The notes under the pieces: model-generated
What the model saw: the letters and a program-made list of their open reading frames with translations, nothing else
Database searches by the model: none
Told to the model about the DNA's origin: nothing
NCBI GenBank assembly: GCA_964389755.1
Contig: CAYMEW010000006.1
Span: forward strand, 1 to 64,000
Direction of reading: 5' to 3'
Origin: JBBSUQ01 sp964389755
GTDB lineage: Bacteria > Bacteroidota > Bacteroidia > Flavobacteriales_D > Crocinitomicaceae
Length of the DNA: 64,000 nucleotides
Shown: positions 7,076 through 16,324 of the stretch, in pieces
How the letters are laid out: every line of letters begins with the position of its first letter
How positions within the stretch are numbered: position 1 is the first letter of the stretch
Position numbers and translations under genes: made by a program

Positions 7076-8848
7076 ATGCATAAGTATCTCTTGATCCTGA
7101 CCACGCTCATATTCGGTACCGTAAAAGCCCAGTCGATCCATTACGATCTGCGTATGTCGCACCCGCAAAACCATTACTTCGAAGTGGAAATGACCCTGGA
7201 AGGATTCAAGGAAAAGGAACTGGACGTACACATGCCTGTCTGGGCCCCCGGTTCGTACCTCGTGCGCGAGTTTGCAAAGAATGTGAACCTCGTGAAAGCT
7301 TATGACGGGGACGGAAACATGCTCGAAGTACACAAAAACGCCAAGAACTCCTGGCACATACGCACCGACAAAGCCAAAAAGGTACGCGTGAAATACGAGG
7401 TCTACAGTTTTGAACTATCCGTCCGTACCTCCTTCCTCGACCTGACGCACGGTTTCGTTTCCGGCACCAGCGTGTTCATGTTCGTCGACGGGTATATCAA
7501 CAAACCGGGCACACTCACCATCTATCCGTACCACGAGTTTAAAAAGATCACCACGGCACTTCCCACCGATACCGAAGGAGAGAGCTCGGACAATGCGCAC
7601 TACTTCAGCTTTGCCAATTACGATCAGCTCGTTGACTGCCCCATCGAGATCGGGAACCAGGAAGTCTTCGAATTTGAAGCCGCAGGAGTAAAACATACCG
7701 TAGGCATCTACGGCTGGGGGAATTACGACGTTCCTACCCTGCAAAAGGACATGAAGCGGATCGTGGAAGAAGAAACAAAAGTGTTCGGGCAAAACCCCAA
7801 TAAAGAATACACATTTATCATTCACAACGTGGTAGATGCTCAGGGCGGACTGGAACACGTCAATTCGACCACGCTGAGCGTAAACCGATGGACTTACCAG
7901 GGAGGCGAATACGCAGGATTTCTGTCACTCGTGGCACACGAATACTTCCACCTCTGGAACGTCAAACGCATTCGCCCCGTTCAACTCGGGCCCTTTAACT
8001 ACGATGCAGAGAATTATACCTCGCTGCTCTGGGTCATGGAAGGATTTACCTCCTACTACGACGAACTCATCCCGCTGCGCGCCGGTTTTTACACCAGCGA
8101 ACAGTTCCTGGGCAAGTTGCAGGGAACACTGAACTACGTTGAAACATCCGAAGGCTCACGCGTGCAACCGGTCGCACATGCCAGTTACGATGCCTGGATC
8201 AAAGCGTACCGACCCAATGAGAACAGCGCCAATACGACAATGACCTACTATTCGCGCGGCTCCCTGCTCGCAGCACTCATCGATGCCATGATCATCCAAA
8301 AAACCGACGGACAAAAGTGCCTCGATCATTTCATGCGCAAGCTCTATGAAGACTTCTACGTTAAAAAGCAACGCGGATTTTCGGAAGAAGAGTTCCAGGA
8401 AGGCCTCGAAAGCTTTCTCGGCGAAGACCTCGACTCGTTTTTCAACGACTATGTCTACGGCACGAAGATCCCGGATTACAATAAGTACCTCAGTCCGCTG
8501 GGCGTTTCGGTAAGTACTTCCGAAAGCAGTTCGCGCTCGCTCGGCGTTTCCCTGCGTCAGGACGGTGGAAAACTGATCGTACGGTCCGTAAGAAGCGGCA
8601 GCCCCGCAGAAAAAGCCGGGATCAGTGTCAACGATGAAATCGTCGGCATCGACGGCTTCCGTGTGGACTACGATTACCTCGAACGGCTCATTTCCGGTTC
8701 TTCGGACGGACAAAAGTTTCAGTTCCTCGTGGCGCGCGAAGACCTGCTCTACCCCATTGAGGTCACGATGGAAAATTACGTCCGTACTTCCTTTGAACTG
8801 GCGATCATTCCCGGGGAGAACAAACTCCGCGATTACTGGCTGCGATGA
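7076..8848 (+). CDS. M61-family metallopeptidase with PDZ domain
   Basis: A 590-residue secreted glycyl-aminopeptidase-type (M61) enzyme. The signal peptide runs to about residue 18 (ending KAQS). The gluzincin motif H288-E-Y-F-H292 is followed by WNVKRIRP, with the third zinc ligand E322 in MEGFTSYY. A PDZ domain occupies about 485-570. The N-terminal beta domain is typical of the family. Location is periplasmic or surface; the likely role is peptide trimming. It is probably monocistronic. Confidence 0.93.
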   Translation: MHKYLLILTTLIFGTVKAQSIHYDLRMSHPQNHYFEVEMTLEGFKEKELDVHMPVWAPGSYLVREFAKNVNLVKAYDGDGNMLEVHKNAKNSWHIRTDKAKKVRVKYEVYSFELSVRTSFLDLTHGFVSGTSVFMFVDGYINKPGTLTIYPYHEFKKITTALPTDTEGESSDNAHYFSFANYDQLVDCPIEIGNQEVFEFEAAGVKHTVGIYGWGNYDVPTLQKDMKRIVEEETKVFGQNPNKEYTFIIHNVVDAQGGLEHVNSTTLSVNRWTYQGGEYAGFLSLVAHEYFHLWNVKRIRPVQLGPFNYDAENYTSLLWVMEGFTSYYDELIPLRAGFYTSEQFLGKLQGTLNYVETSEGSRVQPVAHASYDAWIKAYRPNENSANTTMTYYSRGSLLAALIDAMIIQKTDGQKCLDHFMRKLYEDFYVKKQRGFSEEEFQEGLESFLGEDLDSFFNDYVYGTKIPDYNKYLSPLGVSVSTSESSSRSLGVSLRQDGGKLIVRSVRSGSPAEKAGISVNDEIVGIDGFRVDYDYLERLISGSSDGQKFQFLVAREDLLYPIEVTMENYVRTSFELAIIPGENKLRDYWLR

Positions 8849-8902
8849 TTGCGCCACATCACAAAAAAAGTAAATCGGTGCGCAGGCTGTCGTTTTATTT
8901 TC

Positions 8903-8910
8903 TAAATTTG
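8903..8910 (+). promoter_or_regulatory. -7 box upstream of the DUF4290-murA operon
   Basis: TAAATTTG matches the Bacteroidota -7 consensus TAnnTTTG, 50 bp upstream of the DUF4290 ATG. No TTG was seen at the expected 19-nt distance. Confidence 0.45.
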
Positions 8911-8960
8911 GAGCAACCAACAACAAACCGTTAATTCTTACAATTTTAGAATCACTTTTA

Positions 8961-9587
8961 ATGGAATATAATACAACGCGTACCAAAATGCTTCTGCCCG
9001 AGTACGGCAGAAACGTGCAGAATATGATCAGCCATGCCATGGAGATCGACAACCGGGACGAACGCAACCGGGCTGCGCGCGCGATTATCGAGGTTATGGG
9101 CCAGCTGAACCCGCACCTGCGCGATGTGGATGATTTTCGCCACAAACTATGGACGCACCTCTTCGTCATGTCCGACTTCAAGCTCGATGTGGATTCACCG
9201 TACGAGATCCCGAAGCAGGAAACGCTTTACGAAAAGCCGCAGCTAATGGATTACCCGAAGAGCCGTATTCGTTACGGACATTACGGGCAGTATACGCAGC
9301 GTATTCTCGAAGGCGCAAAAGACGTAACGGATCAAGAAGAGCGCGACTACCTGAAGAGCACCATGGCCAACTTCATGAAGAAGCAATTCCTGGCGCACAA
9401 CAACGACACGGTTGAAAACCACGTCATTGCCAACCAGCTTAAAGAACTTTCGAAAGGAGAACTCGTACTGGAAAACCCGGACGAACTCGTGAACACAAAC
9501 CAGTTGCTTCGTTCCATGGGGATCAACCCGAACAAACGCGTTAAGAAATCGAAGCAAAGCAATAAAAAGAAATACAAAAAGAACTAA
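8961..9587 (+). CDS. DUF4290 family protein
   Basis: A 208-residue cytosolic protein of the Bacteroidota-restricted DUF4290 family, recognised from the N-terminal region with LLPEYGRNVQNM and the LWTHLFVMSDF segment. It ends in a lysine-rich tail that suggests nucleic-acid or ribosome contact. It lies 15 bp upstream of murA, a conserved pairing in the phylum, so co-expression with cell-wall synthesis is likely. Molecular function is unknown. Confidence 0.9.
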   Translation: MEYNTTRTKMLLPEYGRNVQNMISHAMEIDNRDERNRAARAIIEVMGQLNPHLRDVDDFRHKLWTHLFVMSDFKLDVDSPYEIPKQETLYEKPQLMDYPKSRIRYGHYGQYTQRILEGAKDVTDQEERDYLKSTMANFMKKQFLAHNNDTVENHVIANQLKELSKGELVLENPDELVNTNQLLRSMGINPNKRVKKSKQSNKKKYKKN

Positions 9588-9602
9588 ACTGAAAAGCGAT
9601 CC

Positions 9603-10910
9603 ATGTCTTCATTTGAAATCCGTGGTGGAAAACCGTTAAAGGGAGAACTCATCCCGCAGGGAGCCAAGAACGAAGCCTTACAGGTATTGTGCGCACCGCT
9701 CCTGACCTCGCAGAAAGTGACCATTGCCAACATCCCGAACATCGTGGATGTCAACAAGCTCATCAGCCTGCTGCAAACCATGGGCGTAAAAGTGGAGAAG
9801 ATCGAAAAAGGAATTTTCAGCTTCCAGGCCAAAGAGGTAGACCTCGATTACCTGCAAACGGAGGATTTTAAAAAACGTGCCGCTTCACTACGCGGTTCGA
9901 TCATGATCGTGGGGCCGCTGCTGGCCCGCTTCGGCAAAGGATTTATTCCAAAACCCGGCGGAGATAAGATCGGAAGACGGCGTCTTGATACGCATTTCGA
10001 AGGATTCCAGATGCTCGGCGCCAAATTCAATTACGATGCGGGTGATCACTTCTACTCGATCGAAGCCAAAAAACTGAAGGGAACTTACATTCACCTCGAC
10101 GAGGCATCCGTGACCGGAACGGCGAACATCCTCATGGCCGCTGTGATGGCCGAAGGAACCACGACGATCTACAATGCAGCCTGCGAACCATACCTGCAGC
10201 AATTGTGCAAGATGCTCAACAACATGGGCGCAAAGATCTCCGGGATCGGCTCGAACATGCTCACCATCGAAGGAGTCAAAGAACTCAACGGATGTTATCA
10301 CCGCATTTTGCCCGATATGATCGAGATCGGGAGTTTCATCGGGCTGGCAGCTATGACGAAATCGGAGATCACCATCAAGGATGTGAGCTATGAGAACCTC
10401 GGGATCATTCCGAACGTATTTCGTCGCCTGGGGATTAAACTCGAACGTCGCGGAGACGATATTTACATTCCCGCACAGGAATCGTACGAGATCGAAACCT
10501 TTATCGACGGATCGATCATGACCATTGCGGATGCACCCTGGCCCGGCTTTACCCCGGATCTCCTGTCGATCATCCTGGTTGTTGCCACACAGGCAAAAGG
10601 TTCGGTACTCATTCACCAGAAGATGTTCGAATCGCGCCTGTTTTTTGTCGACAAACTCATTGACATGGGCGCCCAGATCATCCTCTGTGATCCGCACCGC
10701 GCCACGGTGATCGGTCTGAACCGTGCGCATCAGCTTCGCGGTATTTCCATGACCTCGCCCGACATTCGCGCCGGAGTTTCGTTGCTCATCGCAGCACTTT
10801 CGGCCGAAGGAAAAAGCGTGATCCACAATATTGAACAAATTGACCGGGGTTATGAAGACATTGAACTTCGCCTGAACAACCTCGGCGCAGATATCCGACG
10901 TGTCCGATGA
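9603..10910 (+). CDS. murA: UDP-N-acetylglucosamine 1-carboxyvinyltransferase
   Basis: Transfers enolpyruvate from PEP to UDP-GlcNAc, the first committed step of peptidoglycan synthesis, in the cytosol. It is 435 residues with K22-N23 near the N-terminus and the active-site loop KPGGDKIGRRRLD. The loop residue that is Cys115 in E. coli is Asp121 here. That change is known in other lineages to keep activity and prevent covalent inhibition by fosfomycin, so intrinsic target-based insensitivity is predicted. The 3' end overlaps the thioredoxin-like gene by 4 bp (ATGA). Confidence 0.96.
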   Translation: MSSFEIRGGKPLKGELIPQGAKNEALQVLCAPLLTSQKVTIANIPNIVDVNKLISLLQTMGVKVEKIEKGIFSFQAKEVDLDYLQTEDFKKRAASLRGSIMIVGPLLARFGKGFIPKPGGDKIGRRRLDTHFEGFQMLGAKFNYDAGDHFYSIEAKKLKGTYIHLDEASVTGTANILMAAVMAEGTTTIYNAACEPYLQQLCKMLNNMGAKISGIGSNMLTIEGVKELNGCYHRILPDMIEIGSFIGLAAMTKSEITIKDVSYENLGIIPNVFRRLGIKLERRGDDIYIPAQESYEIETFIDGSIMTIADAPWPGFTPDLLSIILVVATQAKGSVLIHQKMFESRLFFVDKLIDMGAQIILCDPHRATVIGLNRAHQLRGISMTSPDIRAGVSLLIAALSAEGKSVIHNIEQIDRGYEDIELRLNNLGADIRRVR

Positions 10911-11398
10911 AATTAAGCGCACTTTTACTTTTCACACTCCTGTTATGCGGCAGCTTCATGCCTGCTACTAATTCTGCGGCTCCCGAGATCGAACTCGTCG
11001 GGCCAGACGGAAAAACAGTCAAACTATCCGACCTGCGCGGAAAAATGGTACTTGTCGATTTCTGGGCAAGCTGGTGCGGACCGTGTCGCCAGGAAAACCC
11101 GAACGTGGTGGAAGCTTATCACAAATACCACGACCGCAAGTTCAAAAACGGCAAACATTTCGAAGTCTTCAGCGTGTCACTCGACCGCAACGAACAGGCT
11201 TGGAAAAAGGCCATCGAAGCCGACGGACTCGTATGGGAAAATCACGGTTGGGATAAAGAAGGAAAAGCCGCAACGGCTTACGGCGTACAAACCATTCCGC
11301 AGGCCTTCCTGATCGACGGAAACGGGAAGATCGTGGCACAGGGTCAGGCATTACGCGGACTTGGCTTGCACATCGAACTGGACAAGTACGTCAAATAA
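10907..11398 (+). CDS. TlpA-like thioredoxin-fold protein, exported
   Basis: A 163-residue thiol-disulfide oxidoreductase of the TlpA/ResA type. It has an N-terminal signal peptide (about 1-24), then FWASWCGPCRQ with the redox pair C57 and C60 and the cis-Pro loop QTIPQAF. The insert region around 100-125 is typical of AhpC/TSA-related members. It is translationally coupled to murA through an ATGA overlap. It probably reduces periplasmic disulfides; the partner is unknown. Confidence 0.9.
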   Translation: MKLSALLLFTLLLCGSFMPATNSAAPEIELVGPDGKTVKLSDLRGKMVLVDFWASWCGPCRQENPNVVEAYHKYHDRKFKNGKHFEVFSVSLDRNEQAWKKAIEADGLVWENHGWDKEGKAATAYGVQTIPQAFLIDGNGKIVAQGQALRGLGLHIELDKYVK

Positions 11399-11400
11399 AA

Positions 11401-11787
11401 TTAAAGGATATTCGGAACAAACGTCAGGAATGTTCCGACAGAAACAAGCCAGCCTAAACCTGCTGTTATTAGCACCAATACGTTTTTTACCACTTCATCC
11501 CGATTCGGATTTCTAAAATACAATTCCCGGTTCCTGTTAAGTTTTCGAATGAAGAACGGCAACATTACCACGTTCATTACAGGAATGATCACCAACACAT
11601 ATTCGTGGATTAAAACGCTGCCTGTCACATAAATCACGGTAATCAATACCAGTGTAACCGGCAAGGAGAGCCAGAACGCTTTACGCATGTTTGCAGCCTT
11701 CATTGAAACAGCGAATAACAGGAACAAAAAAGTGGCCGTAAGGATGCCGGGAATAATAAAAATGAATAAAAGTAGGAAAGCGAACAT
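11401..11787 (-). CDS. Small membrane protein, paralogue A
   Basis: A 128-residue protein with four hydrophobic segments. It shares with the next gene upstream an internal pattern, PFFIRKLNRNRELYF followed after a few residues by an Asn-Arg and another membrane helix, so the two are tandem paralogues. Three bp separate them. Function is not recognised. Confidence 0.65.
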   Translation of the reverse strand: MFAFLLLFIFIIPGILTATFLFLLFAVSMKAANMRKAFWLSLPVTLVLITVIYVTGSVLIHEYVLVIIPVMNVVMLPFFIRKLNRNRELYFRNPNRDEVVKNVLVLITAGLGWLVSVGTFLTFVPNIL

Positions 11788-11790
11788 CCC

Positions 11791-12171
11791 TTAACCCGCC
11801 TGCGTTTGCATTGCCAGTTTAGCCATGGTTCCAAGTACGGAGGTCACTGCTAGCAAAAACAACAGGCCGGAGAAAACAATCGCTCCTACGTTTCCGCGCG
11901 CTTTTCTGCGATTCGTTTGTGGAAAATACAGGTGGCGCTGGCGTACCAGGCGTACAATAAAAAACGGGATCAGTACGATTATGATCAGCAGGGTGAACAG
12001 CGATGCATTCACAGCTACCCACGGATTTTCTCCGCGCATCATAACCGACATCACGATCGAGATCAATAAGCCTGTAAAGAGTGATCCGAGCAACAAAACG
12101 CCCAGGCGTCTGCCGGTTCCGAAAATGGCCAGGGCCAAAAATAGCAGCAGCATTGCTGAAAGTCCTCCCAT
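11791..12171 (-). CDS. Small membrane protein, paralogue B
   Basis: A 126-residue protein with four hydrophobic segments and the motif PFFIVRLVRQRHLYF that aligns with its downstream paralogue. The pair probably forms one transcription unit and may form a heteromeric membrane complex (inference). No known family was recognised. Confidence 0.65.
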   Translation of the reverse strand: MGGLSAMLLLFLALAIFGTGRRLGVLLLGSLFTGLLISIVMSVMMRGENPWVAVNASLFTLLIIIVLIPFFIVRLVRQRHLYFPQTNRRKARGNVGAIVFSGLLFLLAVTSVLGTMAKLAMQTQAG

Positions 12172-12319
12172 ATTTTTATCTTTTCGGTTTCAAAGGTATT
12201 AAATGTATTCGTTTGGTAAAAGACTATAACCGATCCGCAGTGCATATCCTTTGGATTTTAACACCACTTATTTGTATATTTATTCAGATCATATCGTTTG
12301 TTTCAATAAATGGATTCCC

Positions 12320-13036
12320 ATGAAATATTTGGCAACGGGCTGCTTTCTGTGCTGCTTTGTATTTTCCACGAATGCCCAAACAGCAGTGGCATTTTCCGGA
12401 ATTCTGAATAATAGTTTGTTAACCAGGAAAACGGAATACTTCAAAGGAGATTTTCCGGCATCTTTTGGCTATGGACTCTCGGCATCTTTTGAGAATTGGG
12501 ATAGTGATAAAGCCGGAGTGAGATATGCCATGAACTGTTCTTTCAATCGCACTGCATTTGTCTATAACAATTATGGTATGAGTTATGATTATAAGCGAAA
12601 TGTGCATTATCAGTTCTTGATTTTCAATCTACAGATCAACTACCTTTTTCGCGTCGTTAAAAAAGACAGAATTCGTTTCGATTTAACTTACGGCATAAGC
12701 CTTGCTGGCCTGTTCGGACAATCATCTTATGGCGACGGCTCTCAATCTTCCATCACGACATCTTACGATTCTTTGGGGCATCCCCACCAAGGATGGACTT
12801 CGAATACGTGGACGCGACCCAAAACCTCAGGCAATTATCTACAGCCTTTCAACTGCGGAGTAGATTTTGGTATGCGCTTCATTTTTGGCCAGAATGATCA
12901 TATTCAATATTTCATTGAAAACGATTACACCTTATATCTTATTAATTTTCTTGCAGGAGAACAGGAGGAAAAGATTCCTTCCAGTTTACTGTTAATGCCT
13001 GATTTACATTTGGGCATAATTTATAATCTCCAATAA
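12320..13036 (+). CDS. Predicted outer-membrane beta-barrel protein
   Basis: A 238-residue protein with a signal peptide MKYLATGCFLCCFVFSTNAQ (start 12320, because the frame extension upstream is not signal-like). The mature part has alternating aromatic and polar strands and ends with a hydrophobic aromatic strand, as in small porin-like barrels. It is noticeably AT-richer than the neighbours. It is flanked by unrelated genes, and no specific family was recognised. Confidence 0.65.
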   Translation: MKYLATGCFLCCFVFSTNAQTAVAFSGILNNSLLTRKTEYFKGDFPASFGYGLSASFENWDSDKAGVRYAMNCSFNRTAFVYNNYGMSYDYKRNVHYQFLIFNLQINYLFRVVKKDRIRFDLTYGISLAGLFGQSSYGDGSQSSITTSYDSLGHPHQGWTSNTWTRPKTSGNYLQPFNCGVDFGMRFIFGQNDHIQYFIENDYTLYLINFLAGEQEEKIPSSLLLMPDLHLGIIYNLQ

Positions 13037-13129
13037 ATGCCACTGCTTCGAACCGGTATATTCAAAGTTCTCACGACTCATTCAACGAAAAAATTTTAAG
13101 AAAAGCGATTTTTGCATGCGGGTGCGTCG

Positions 13130-13137
13130 TACTTTTG
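13130..13137 (+). promoter_or_regulatory. -7 box upstream of the oxygenase gene
   Basis: TACTTTTG fits TAnnTTTG and lies 19 bp upstream of the chosen ATG at 13157. That favours 13157 over the in-frame ATG at 13112, which would lie upstream of the promoter box. Confidence 0.5.
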
Positions 13138-13156
13138 CTCCACTTTTTTAAACGGT

Positions 13157-13795
13157 ATGGCAATCTGGGAGAATGAAAATTGGGATGCGTGGATGGACGA
13201 ACTGGCATCGCGCGACTTTATAGTGATCGATCAGTTTCTGCCTGCTGAAATGTATGCGCGTATGCGCAGCTTCCTGGTCAAAAAATTACGGGAAGATGAA
13301 TTTGAAAAGGCCGGTTTGGGATCACTCTTCAACAACCAGGTTGATACGCGTATTCGTGGAGATTACACGTACTGGCTCGATAAAAAACGCGATGAACATC
13401 TTTCCGCTTTTTTTGAACTGGTAGAAGAACTGAACCTGCAACTCAACCGTGCCTGTTTCTTAAGCCTGGGCGGCTACGAATTTCACCTGGCCTGGTATCC
13501 TCCGGGAACGTTTTACCAAAAACACGTGGACCGTTTCAAAGACCGCTCGAACCGCATGATCTCCGTGGTCATTTACATGAACGAAGCATGGAAAGACGGG
13601 GACGGCGGCGAACTAAAAATCTACCGGCCAGATGAGGAAATCCTGGTTGAACCTTTGGCCAATCGTTGTATTTTATTCAAAAGCGACGTCACGGAACACG
13701 AAGTGATGACTACAAACGCAGGTCGTTACAGCCTGACCGGATGGTTACTACACAAACCGTCCACGGTCGGGTACCTCTTTGGGAACGGAATTTAA
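13157..13795 (+). CDS. 2OG-Fe(II) dioxygenase, prolyl-4-hydroxylase type
   Basis: A 212-residue cytosolic oxygenase using 2-oxoglutarate and Fe(II). The metal ligands are H123-x-D125 (KHVDRF) and H181, and R190 (GRYSLTGW) is placed to bind the 2-oxoglutarate carboxylate. Small bacterial members of this fold hydroxylate proline in proteins such as EF-Tu, but the substrate here is unknown. Its stop overlaps the convergent pseudouridine-synthase stop by 4 bp. Confidence 0.88.
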   Translation: MAIWENENWDAWMDELASRDFIVIDQFLPAEMYARMRSFLVKKLREDEFEKAGLGSLFNNQVDTRIRGDYTYWLDKKRDEHLSAFFELVEELNLQLNRACFLSLGGYEFHLAWYPPGTFYQKHVDRFKDRSNRMISVVIYMNEAWKDGDGGELKIYRPDEEILVEPLANRCILFKSDVTEHEVMTTNAGRYSLTGWLLHKPSTVGYLFGNGI

Positions 13796-14475
13796 ACGAT
13801 TTTCGATTCGAAAAACTGCCAGAGCGGGTCATCCGGAACGGGTGCCGTTACGCTGATCTCTTCGTCGCGCGTGGGATGGGTAAACGTTAATTTGCGTGCG
13901 TGCAGCGAAATGGAAGCATCTTTATTAGCCCGGCGGGCGCCGTATTTCACGTCTCCTTTGATGATGCATCCGATGTGCGCCAGTTGTGCACGGATTTGGT
14001 GATGTCGCCCTGTTTCGAGCATTACTTCAAGCAGGTGATACTTATCCGAGGACGCCAGTAAAGTGTAAGTCAGGATCGCTTTTTTGGCACCCGGAACCTC
14101 TTTTCCGTACACGTACGATTTGTTCTGCGCTTCATTCTTTTTCAGGAAATCGACCAGTTTATCGGATTTCTTCGGAGGTTGTTGTTCCACGATCGCCCAG
14201 TATACTTTATTGGTTTCTTTATTGCGAAACTGATCGTTCAGCCTGGCGAGTGCTTTACTGGTTCGTGCAAAGATCAGCACGCCGCTTGTGGGCCGGTCCA
14301 GGCGATGTACAACTCCGCAAAACACATTTCCGGGTTTGTTGTACTTTTTCTTCAGGTACGCTTTGATGCGTTCCGGAAGCGGTTCGTCACCCGTTTTATC
14401 TCCCTGTACGATCTCCGATGCCCTTTTATTGACAAGTATCACGTGGTTATCTTCCCACAGTACGGGTAATTCCAT
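13792..14475 (-). CDS. RluA-family pseudouridine synthase
   Basis: About 227 residues, converting uridine to pseudouridine in rRNA or tRNA. The signature HRLDRPTSG holds the catalytic Asp. The later motif ETGRHHQIRAQLAHIG is also family-typical. There is no S4 domain, as in shorter RluA/RluD relatives. The start is taken at MELPVLWED (14475), which avoids overlapping panB. It is 1 bp downstream of panB on the same strand and probably co-transcribed. The exact target site cannot be read from sequence. Confidence 0.92.
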   Translation of the reverse strand: MELPVLWEDNHVILVNKRASEIVQGDKTGDEPLPERIKAYLKKKYNKPGNVFCGVVHRLDRPTSGVLIFARTSKALARLNDQFRNKETNKVYWAIVEQQPPKKSDKLVDFLKKNEAQNKSYVYGKEVPGAKKAILTYTLLASSDKYHLLEVMLETGRHHQIRAQLAHIGCIIKGDVKYGARRANKDASISLHARKLTFTHPTRDEEISVTAPVPDDPLWQFFESKIV

Positions 14476-14476
14476 C

Positions 14477-15292
14477 TTAATATTGTTCGTTCTCGTTCGG
14501 GAAATCACCGGATTTCACATCTTCGATATAGCGGTGGAATGAACTTAGCATTTCCTCGTACAAATTGTGATACTTACGCAGGAAGCGCGGACTGAATTCA
14601 TTATTGATTCCCAACATGTCGTGCACCACGAGTACCTGTCCGTCCACGCCGTTTCCGGCACCGATACCGATAATCGGGATGGAAACTTCTTTTGCTACGA
14701 GGGCAGCGAGATGCGCCGGGATCTTTTCAAGTACAATGGCAAAGCAACCCGCTTCTTCAAGCGCTTTCGCGTCGGCCAGGAGCCGGTCAGCCTCTTCTTC
14801 TTCTTTGGCGCGCACCACGTACGTACCGAACTTATAGATCGATTGTGGTGTAAGCCCGAGGTGACCCATTACCGGGATACCGGCAGTGAGGATGCGTTCA
14901 ATGGATTCGAGGATCTCGCGTCCGCCTTCCATTTTCACGGCATGACCGCCCGATTCTTTCATAATGCGTATCGCACTGGAAAGCGCTTCTTTGGAGTTTC
15001 CCTGGTAAGAACCGAAAGGCATGTCCACAACTACCAGCGCACGGTTTACGGCGCGAACCACTGAGGATGCGTGGTAGATCATTTGCTCGAGCGTGATCGG
15101 AAGTGTCGTTTCGTGCCCCGCCATGACATTGGACGCACTGTCTCCCACGAGGATCACATCGATCCCGGCCGTGTCGATAATACGAGCCATGGAAAAATCA
15201 TAGGCCGTGAGCATCGAAATGCGCACACCTGAGTTCTTCATTTCCTGTAACACATGGGTAGTTACTTTCCTGATATTTTTATGTACGGACAT
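14477..15292 (-). CDS. panB: 3-methyl-2-oxobutanoate hydroxymethyltransferase
   Basis: Makes ketopantoate from 2-oxoisovalerate and 5,10-methylene-THF in pantothenate/CoA synthesis; cytosolic. It is 271 residues, as expected. Family motifs include MLTAYDFSMARI near the N-terminus, VGDSASNVMAGH with the metal-binding Asp, DMPFGSYQ, and GIGAGNGVDGQVLV. No other pan gene is nearby. Confidence 0.96.
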   Translation of the reverse strand: MSVHKNIRKVTTHVLQEMKNSGVRISMLTAYDFSMARIIDTAGIDVILVGDSASNVMAGHETTLPITLEQMIYHASSVVRAVNRALVVVDMPFGSYQGNSKEALSSAIRIMKESGGHAVKMEGGREILESIERILTAGIPVMGHLGLTPQSIYKFGTYVVRAKEEEEADRLLADAKALEEAGCFAIVLEKIPAHLAALVAKEVSIPIIGIGAGNGVDGQVLVVHDMLGINNEFSPRFLRKYHNLYEEMLSSFHRYIEDVKSGDFPNENEQY

Positions 15293-15362
15293 AGTACCGA
15301 AATTTTATTTCTGATGAATGCATCGCACGTCGATACATTGACACGAAGGTACGGAATTTCGA

Positions 15363-16319
15363 TTAGCTGCCAATGTGAAAAAGGGCATCCCCCTTATTGA
15401 CGATGGGTGATTCATTGACGCAGAACACGAAACCGGACATGTGCGATTTCACTTTTCGTTCAATCTTCCCGAAGGGGTCGGTCACGATTCCGAGTGTGTC
15501 GTCCACCGTAACCTCAGAGCCATTCACCACGAGCGACTGGAACATCCCGGAATTGGGCGCGCGCAGCCAGCGGCTTTCGCGGATCAGCACGGGATCGCGC
15601 TCCACGGAGGCTTCCACGCGAAAATGACGGATATCGAGGTGATCGAGCAGGCGCTTTACACCGTCCAGGCCTTCCTGAACGATCTGTTCTTCAATGCTGT
15701 TGTCTTTTCCGCCTTCAAATAAGAGGATCTTCTTACCGCGCTTGTGCATTTCTTCGCGGAGGGACTTATGGATATAGGCCGAATTTACGATAAAGGGCGG
15801 GTTGAAAACGCGCGCCAGTTCGAGGCTTTCCGAATCGTCAAAAACACAGCGAATCTGTGCGAAATTATTACGTTGATTGCTCCCGGTATGAAAGTCGACC
15901 ACATAATCCGCCACCGGTGTGATTTCTTCGATAAAATGCCAGGCAAACTGGCTTGCCAGCGATCCGTTCTTACTTCCGGGAAAACTCCGGTTCAGGTCAC
16001 GGCGGTCCGGAACTTCACGTTGCATGGAGAGAAAGCCCAGGATATTGAATACCGGCACGCAAATGATCGTTCCGGCGCTCGGTTTGTTCCACCCTTTGCG
16101 AATGACGCGGCGGACAATCTCCACTCCGTTGATCTCATCACCGTGCATTCCGGCCATCAGCAAAATGGTAGGTCCGTCTTTTTTGGCGCGTTCCACGATA
16201 ACCGGGATCTGTACCGGAGTATGTGTGTGCAGGCGTGCTACTTCGAGGTTCAGCTGTGCGCCTTTTCCGGGCATTATTTCATGTCCGAGGATTACCATTC
16301 GCTTGTTCTTTCCTGCCAT
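15363..16319 (-). CDS. Succinylglutamate desuccinylase/aspartoacylase-family protein
   Basis: A 318-residue M14-like zinc hydrolase. Zinc ligands are H59 and E62 (GMHGDE) and H144 (VVDFHTG), with DRRDLNRSFPG for substrate binding. It is 5 bp downstream of rimK and precedes a RimB-like protease in the same operon. Members adjacent to RimK are thought to act on amino-acyl or glutamyl conjugates rather than on succinylglutamate. A role in trimming RimK products is inference. The C-terminal half is beta-rich, as in AstE. Confidence 0.88.
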   Translation of the reverse strand: MAGKNKRMVILGHEIMPGKGAQLNLEVARLHTHTPVQIPVIVERAKKDGPTILLMAGMHGDEINGVEIVRRVIRKGWNKPSAGTIICVPVFNILGFLSMQREVPDRRDLNRSFPGSKNGSLASQFAWHFIEEITPVADYVVDFHTGSNQRNNFAQIRCVFDDSESLELARVFNPPFIVNSAYIHKSLREEMHKRGKKILLFEGGKDNSIEEQIVQEGLDGVKRLLDHLDIRHFRVEASVERDPVLIRESRWLRAPNSGMFQSLVVNGSEVTVDDTLGIVTDPFGKIERKVKSHMSGFVFCVNESPIVNKGDALFHIGS

Positions 16320-16324
16320 GTAGT

